This document shows positions 59,556 to 64,000 of a stretch of 64,000 nucleotides of DNA, piece by piece. Source of the stretch: Pterobdella sp. o SKG-2022 (Eukaryota; Annelida; Clitellata; Hirudinida; Piscicolidae). Both the position numbers and the translations under genes were made by a program. The stretch is from the NCBI GenBank assembly GCA_964035795.1, contig OZ038321.1, positions 5,880,996-5,944,995 on the forward strand, read 5' to 3'. Within the stretch, counting starts at the first letter, position 1; each line of letters begins with the position of its first letter. Under the pieces are notes generated by a model. It did no database searches and was not told where the DNA came from. It saw only the letters and a program-made list of their open reading frames with translations.

Positions 59556-60325
59556 AAAACTACTTGTGTAAGTTTTACTAAAAAGGACTTTAGTAAGTCG
59601 ACATTGAGTGAGTTATTTAAAGTGGGATGCTCATAATGATTCACATCAAACGAAGCTATTCATGAACCGATGATCGATTTCGTCAGTTTGATTTGGGACA
59701 AGCTTCATGTTGGTCACTTTTTGAAAGTCTTCGATTTAATAAGTTTTGAACTAGGCTAATATAGATAAAAATAAATAGATTTATATTCTATTTTTAATTA
59801 TTCGTTCGAAATTCTCATGAGTTCGTATTTTTGTGACCTCATTATTTCTTAATTTTAATTTAAGTTTGTCAGTGATTAATTTTTTTCATTAAATAAAATA
59901 GAAGTAATAATATACCTTTATGAAATAAATGATTTACACATTTTAATTTTTAAAAATTTCCACCAGCTTTTTGAAACACTTATTGGCAACAGAGAACTGG
60001 CATCTTCATTTTGTTGTTTCATAAGAGGTTTCATACTCATCTTTTTCTTGGTGATATGTAATTTTGTTTTGAAGCTAGCTTGGTTAATGTTTCCTAAGAA
60101 GTCTTTAAGTGGTGTGCTGGTTTATTCAAATAGTTCAGTTTTATTTTCAATAGTTAAAATTTTAACAAAAAATTAATATACTCAAGGTTGATTATCTTCT
60201 ATCGAAATTGAAGTCTTGTTCTAATGAATGGTTTAATAAAATCTAACTATCAGGTTTTTAAAAAATTGAATTACAGATTAGTTTTATTTTTTAATTAAAT
60301 ATATGAATAAAAAATTTCCTTTTAG

Positions 60326-60411
60326 ATTATACTGCAGCACGTGTCTCAGTAACGGGTGAAGACTGCGGTCGTCTAATACATCTCCACTCAACTCTGTGTG
60401 AATATTTTTAG
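60326..60411 (+). CDS. Candidate terminal exon; opposite strand equally open
   Basis: After the acceptor gaataaaaaatttccttttag the frame reads YTAARVSVTGEDCGRLIHLH, STLCEYF and TAG (60409-60411). The minus strand (60341-60412) after CTATTTTGCTCCACAG reads SKNIHTELSGDVLDDRSLHP then LLRH, with a donor at 60341. Both strands have excellent acceptors; only one is likely real. Confidence 0.38.
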
Positions 60412-60594
60412 ACTGTGGAGCAAAATAGAAAAAGTCATTTGAATTGAAAAAAATTTTTCATGGTCTAGGGCATCTGACGTTGAACTGCACCAAGCTTTGC
60501 GCCTGCTAAAAGCTTCGTGTTTTAATGAAAACTATTAGTGTTCGTAAATTTTCTCATTTCACCGAAACTCGGAAAAATTATTCATATTTTGTAT

Positions 60595-60725
60595 TGTGTT
60601 TCTTTGGCTTGGCGGATTTTTTTTTTTGACAATGGCAAGAACTACCGAGTATGAAAATGACGAATCTTGAAATCGATGAAGTTAAGTTGGATCTTAGCTC
60701 GGGATGGCATTTTTGTGTAACTTTA
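60595..60725 (+). repeat. Dispersed repeat family R1, copy 3 (decayed)
   Basis: It shares tttggcttggcgga, caatggcaag, atgacgaatcttga, gttaagttggat and agctcgggatggca with copy 2 in the same order. The 3' part beyond the ggcat motif has diverged. Confidence 0.6.
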
Positions 60726-61008
60726 TTTTAATTTATTTATGTGAAAATTTCTTAATTAAATTTTTCTTTTATAATACACCATTAAAGAATATTAAATAAA
60801 AAAAATAATAATAAGTATTCATTTATTTTCAAATCATTTGAACTTTTGAACAAACTTTAATTTTAACATCTATAACTACCTATAATATTTTAATATTCTT
60901 GTTTCATCAAATCTGTGTGTTGACAGTGTTGATTGCTTATTTCTTTCGAGTTTTCGAGGCAAAAAACTGATTTATTTAACGAAATTAAATCCAAATAAGT
61001 AAGTAACA

Positions 61009-61128
61009 ATGAGTTCATCCAAAAATACAACGAAAAACGGAAACAATGGCATTTTCAAGAGTGTTAATGAAATGGAGGGTAATGACAGTGTTGTAGAACT
61101 AGAAAGTGATATTAACAAAGCGGGCTGA
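61009..61128 (+). CDS. Small ORF or first coding exon (39 codons)
   Basis: ATG in a good animal context (agtaacaATGA). It reads MSSSKNTTKNGNNGIFKSVN, EMEGNDSVVELESDINKAG, then TGA. A donor-like GGAGG|GTAATG lies inside at about 61080. Composition is coding-like; no family. Confidence 0.35.
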   Translation: MSSSKNTTKNGNNGIFKSVNEMEGNDSVVELESDINKAG

Positions 61129-61175
61129 TTGAATACTTAAATTTCTAACAAGAACTTTCACTTACTTCATAATGA

Positions 61176-61352
61176 ATGGGAAACTCAAAAAATAAAAAAA
61201 AAGTTGAAAACTTCTTGAAGTTTGAAAAAAAAGTAATTAATAGAATTGTATTGACACACGGAATCAAAACGACGCATATGAGCAATGACAGATTAACTAG
61301 CCTGGGTATAAAAATGAAATTTTTTCAAATGTTGAGCGTAATTTTAAGGTGA
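61176..61352 (+). CDS. 58-codon ORF
   Basis: ATG right after an in-frame TGA. It is Lys-rich at first, then VINRIVLTHGIKTTHMSNDR and LTSLGIKMKFFQMLSVILR. It is in a different frame from 61009-61128; the pair could be one broken gene or two unrelated frames. Confidence 0.27.
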   Translation: MGNSKNKKKVENFLKFEKKVINRIVLTHGIKTTHMSNDRLTSLGIKMKFFQMLSVILR

Positions 61353-61712
61353 AGCTGCCAATCAAGTTATTCTATTCACATATGTTCCAATATTCAAAAA
61401 TAGTTATGTATTAATATTAATAATAATCAAACAATACGAAACTAAAATAGTAGCCTACAATCAATATAATAAAATTAAATTCAATGGTTCACAAGTTCAA
61501 TATAATGCACGAGGCTTTCCAATTTTGAAACAACTTTAGAATGATATCTTAGCCAATCATAAAGCAACGTGTATCAATATACTTGCGAACCGTCATTTTA
61601 ATTATATCAAACAAAAGTACACTTTCTGCACATATATTCAGATGGCTTGTGTTTGTTGGTGCAGCCATGAAATGACATGTTCAAGTTTTTGCTTCTTCAT
61701 CTCCTTCTCTAG

Positions 61713-61794
61713 TTCATGTCTTACTTTGCTGTGGTAGGAGTTTATCCAGCTTATCTGTGTAGATGGATGTTTGTTTCATTGTTTGTTTTTTTGT
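61713..61794 (+). CDS. Candidate exon with hydrophobic segment and strong splice sites
   Basis: The acceptor tcttcatctccttctctag has a long pyrimidine tract and the donor TTTGT|GTAAGTATG is full consensus. Only one of three frames is open: FMSYFAVVGVYPAYLCRWMF, VSLFVFL, leaving one base. It resembles a membrane segment or signal anchor. The Met two codons in could be a start. Confidence 0.45.
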
Positions 61795-62159
61795 GTAAGT
61801 ATGTGCAATGTAGTCACAATAAATTAAGAGTTATAGTTCAGAGTCAGTCTTTCTTTCATAATTTGACCGAAAATGATTTTTTTCCAAAAGCCAAACTGTA
61901 AAATGAATATAATTTCAGAACACTAGTAAGTTTGTTTGTTTCCATAATAATATCAATAAAACGGTTTCTCATACTTGAAAATGTTACGTTGTTTACGAAA
62001 AGCTTCGTATCTTAATAAACTGTACATTGTTCTGAAATTAAATTCTTTAACATAACGGTAAAAATGTATATATAAAATATAAACCATATACAACACACAA
62101 ATAACAAAAATAAAATTTAAATCCTTATTGAAATAAGTGAAATTAAAAAAAAAATTAAC

Positions 62160-62420
62160 CTTAAAAACACCAGTGTTGACACAATAACTACAACCTTCCC
62201 ACTATCAATATAATAACCTTCCCTATCGAGATAATAACCTTCCCCATCAATATAATAACCTTCCCCCACCAATATAACATAAGAAACCTCTTGAGGAGTG
62301 AGTAATTCTTTTAGGATGAGTGTGGGCTGTATGGGGGCCAAGGTTAGTGCTTCGAATGTCAAGAAGCCTGTGTCTTGGAAGTTGTGCTGTTGTAGTGTTG
62401 TTGGGTGTTGAAGTTGTTAG
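62160..62420 (-). CDS. Candidate exon encoding GEGYY(I/L)D tandem repeats
   Basis: The minus frame is open from after TAA at about 62420. It reads TTLQQHNFQDTGFLTFEALT, LAPIQPTLILKELLTPQEVS, YVILV, then GEGYYID-GEGYYLD-REGYYID and SGKVVVIVSTLVFL. The repeat unit is 21 bp, seven codons, so the frame is kept. The + strand has stops in the repeat. A donor TTTAAG|GTTAAT near 62160 is possible; the acceptor may be CAACAG at about 62380. No family is recognised. Confidence 0.45.
62196..62275. repeat. 21-bp tandem repeat, about four units
   Basis: Units of ataataaccttcccnatcaa repeat about four times, the last with one extra C. It lies inside the minus-strand open frame above and encodes GEGYYID-type heptapeptides. 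Confidence 0.85.
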
Positions 62421-62908
62421 TCAAAAGTCCAATAAAGAATAATCATAAATATTATTGTCAGTAATATTAATAAAAAGAATTTTCTATTACATATAGAATA
62501 AATGCTAAGGATGAAGAACAAAGAAAAATCCCACAAAATCAATGTTGGTTCCTAATGACGATCCCTCATAATCGTCAGTATGAAATGCTATAGAATTTCT
62601 GCCACTTTCATCATATTATCAATAATAATTTTCAATGTTACACTTTCATTTCTACCATAACAGCTAAGTCTTAATGTATATGAATAAATTGAAATATCAA
62701 TAAGTCTATAACTAAATGCACACTTAACGAGAATGTATCAAAAGTCTCAAGATAGCTTATCAATCGATATTACAAAGTTTGCCGCAAGCTATATTTGCGA
62801 AAACATCTTCAGTATCGGTTTACAAATCATTTTCGTTATTAATAAATATATTTATGTTATTAATACATATATTTAAAAAAACCAACCTTAGTCTGGGCAC
62901 GCACTATT

Positions 62909-62995
62909 TCCACCAGATTCTCAATCCTCAAGCCAAACTGCCCGTTCTCGTAAAAGCCCGGCTCTGTGGAGGATATTAATGATGAAAAATTTGCC
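62909..62995 (+). CDS. Candidate exon, two open frames
   Basis: After the acceptor cacgcactatttccaccag, one frame reads SQSSSQTARSRKSPALWRIL then MMKNLPD and a stop, which would take the one base left by 61794. Another reads ILNPQAKLPVLVKARLCGGY and stops. No family is recognised. Confidence 0.3.
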
Positions 62996-63417
62996 AGACT
63001 GAGATTGGAACCCATGAATCTTGAACCAAGGTGTTGAAACTTTTAAATAAACTATTGTAAACAACAATGATTTTTTAAGTCGAAATAATAAACAATAAAA
63101 ACTTAATAGAAAAATGGAAGCCTCACAGGTAGTTGAGAATGTTCCAAATGTAACGAAAGGCTTTGTACTTTTTACTTAAATCGAAAACTTTATAAATTGA
63201 CTTTCTCAACTATTGTATATTTTAAACCATACTGATGAAAACCATCAAACTCACCAATGCTCAAAACCATCCCCTCCTTCAATGGCACATCTTCTTCCTT
63301 TATACGACAGGCTATTCCCATTGGGCCTGTGGGAGAAGAGCCAACATGCTATTTATAAATCAACATGTTATCGATTGTTTGATTGGTTTATGTCTTGTTA
63401 TTTTTCAACTGATTATC

Positions 63418-63502
63418 CAATTGTTGGACCACGCGAAATCGAACCCGGTAAATTTAGATAGTCTAATGCTCAACCATTGAGCTATAGGGGCCGACAATTG
63501 AT
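63418..63502 (-). repeat. Degenerate tRNA-like copy with short inverted arms
   Basis: The minus strand keeps TAGCTCAATGGTTGAGC and GGGTTCGATTTCGCG, but the anticodon loop has lost about four bases (TTAGAC directly followed by TATCTAA). It is flanked by ccaattgttgg on the left and ccgacaattg on the right, an inverted pair of ~12 nt. This resembles a smaller version of the fold-back at 55.9 kb. Confidence 0.65.
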
Positions 63503-64000
63503 ATTGTAAATTAGTCCGACAAAAACTTTTACACAGTCTTAAATCAACTTCCAAAGCATATAATATACATTAAAGGAGACTTCAACAATAATTTGTTTGA
63601 GATGATAATGCTTATTCATATTACTACTGATATAATGGTGACTCAATCGAGACACAAGTTGACCCTTCAATAAAAGATTGACCTTCATGCACGTTAAGGA
63701 AAGATCCTACTCCGTGAGAAGTGCCATGCCTGATGATGAATACATCATTATTATTATTATCATTTTTATTCCTATCATTACTACTATTTTATTAGTATCA
63801 ATAAAAAAAGTATTATTATTCATATTTTTATTATTATTAAAAAATATTATAAAATTATAATAAAAAGTAAAAACTATAACGATGATGACACAAATTACTA
63901 TAACAATATAGCACCTGTAATCCAAGCCTTCTCTCCACAAACTCAGCCTAGCGATCGAGTCGAGAAATAAGCCTTTGATCAATGGTTTGTAATGTGTTAA
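63503..64000. other. Right end, no gene seen
   Basis: Imperfect (ATT/ATC)n at 63750-63850 gives an Ile-rich frame on each strand. The last 100 bp are less A+T-rich but show no clear exon. Confidence 0.5.

Noticed and set aside
63213..63480. Two overlapping + frames of 81-82 codons
   Set aside because: They run into the tRNA-like repeat and overlap each other; no splice or start support.

Overview
The window looks like nuclear DNA of an animal. It is very A+T-rich (roughly three quarters by eye), gene-poor, full of microsatellites, and its genes are cut into short exons by long introns. There is no prokaryotic layout. The repeats are an RTE-like non-LTR retrotransposon, tRNA-derived SINE-like copies and simple repeats. 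I cannot name the phylum: the clearest gene, a PGC-1-family coactivator, is known across animals, and the low G+C and Asn/Lys-rich coding do not decide further.

The best-supported gene is on the + strand and ends at 57079. Five short exons (52080-52141, 55738-55797, 56205-56263, 56523-56609, 56982-57079) join in perfect phase into the C-terminal RNA-recognition motif and C-terminal tail of a PGC-1 (PPARGC1) family transcriptional coactivator. None of these exons is visible as a long open reading frame; they appear only after splicing by eye. Further exons of what is probably the same gene lie at 48135-48221, 48658-49019, 49118-49151, 49392-49649 and 50692 onward. More distant + strand exon candidates (28324, 31240, 33257, 38941, 46731) could be earlier exons or another gene.

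The introns of this gene are full of mobile DNA. The 3.6-kb intron inside the RRM holds two dead antisense RTE-like LINE copies (about 52327-54815 and 54990-55335). The next, 407-nt intron holds a fold-back element whose roughly 57-bp arms enclose a tRNA-Ile-like sequence, inserted in an (AAT)n tract. A perfect 588-bp (TAG)196 array lies at 46085-46672.

The left half carries minus-strand coding. A 451-codon Asn/Lys/His/Ser-rich exon (5054-6408) is the firmest. Smaller candidate exons on the same strand (18903, 17428, 15119, 13066, 3041, 1891) can be joined to it in consistent phase. A signal-peptide exon at 30220-30160 with a textbook splice donor could be the start of that or another secreted or membrane protein. 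The right end (57-64 kb) has candidate exons on both strands, including a minus-strand exon with an in-frame heptapeptide repeat at about 62.2 kb, and more tRNA-like repeats. Apart from the RRM gene, the LINE and the large minus exon, protein calls here are candidates resting on open frame plus splice signals, with no family recognised.
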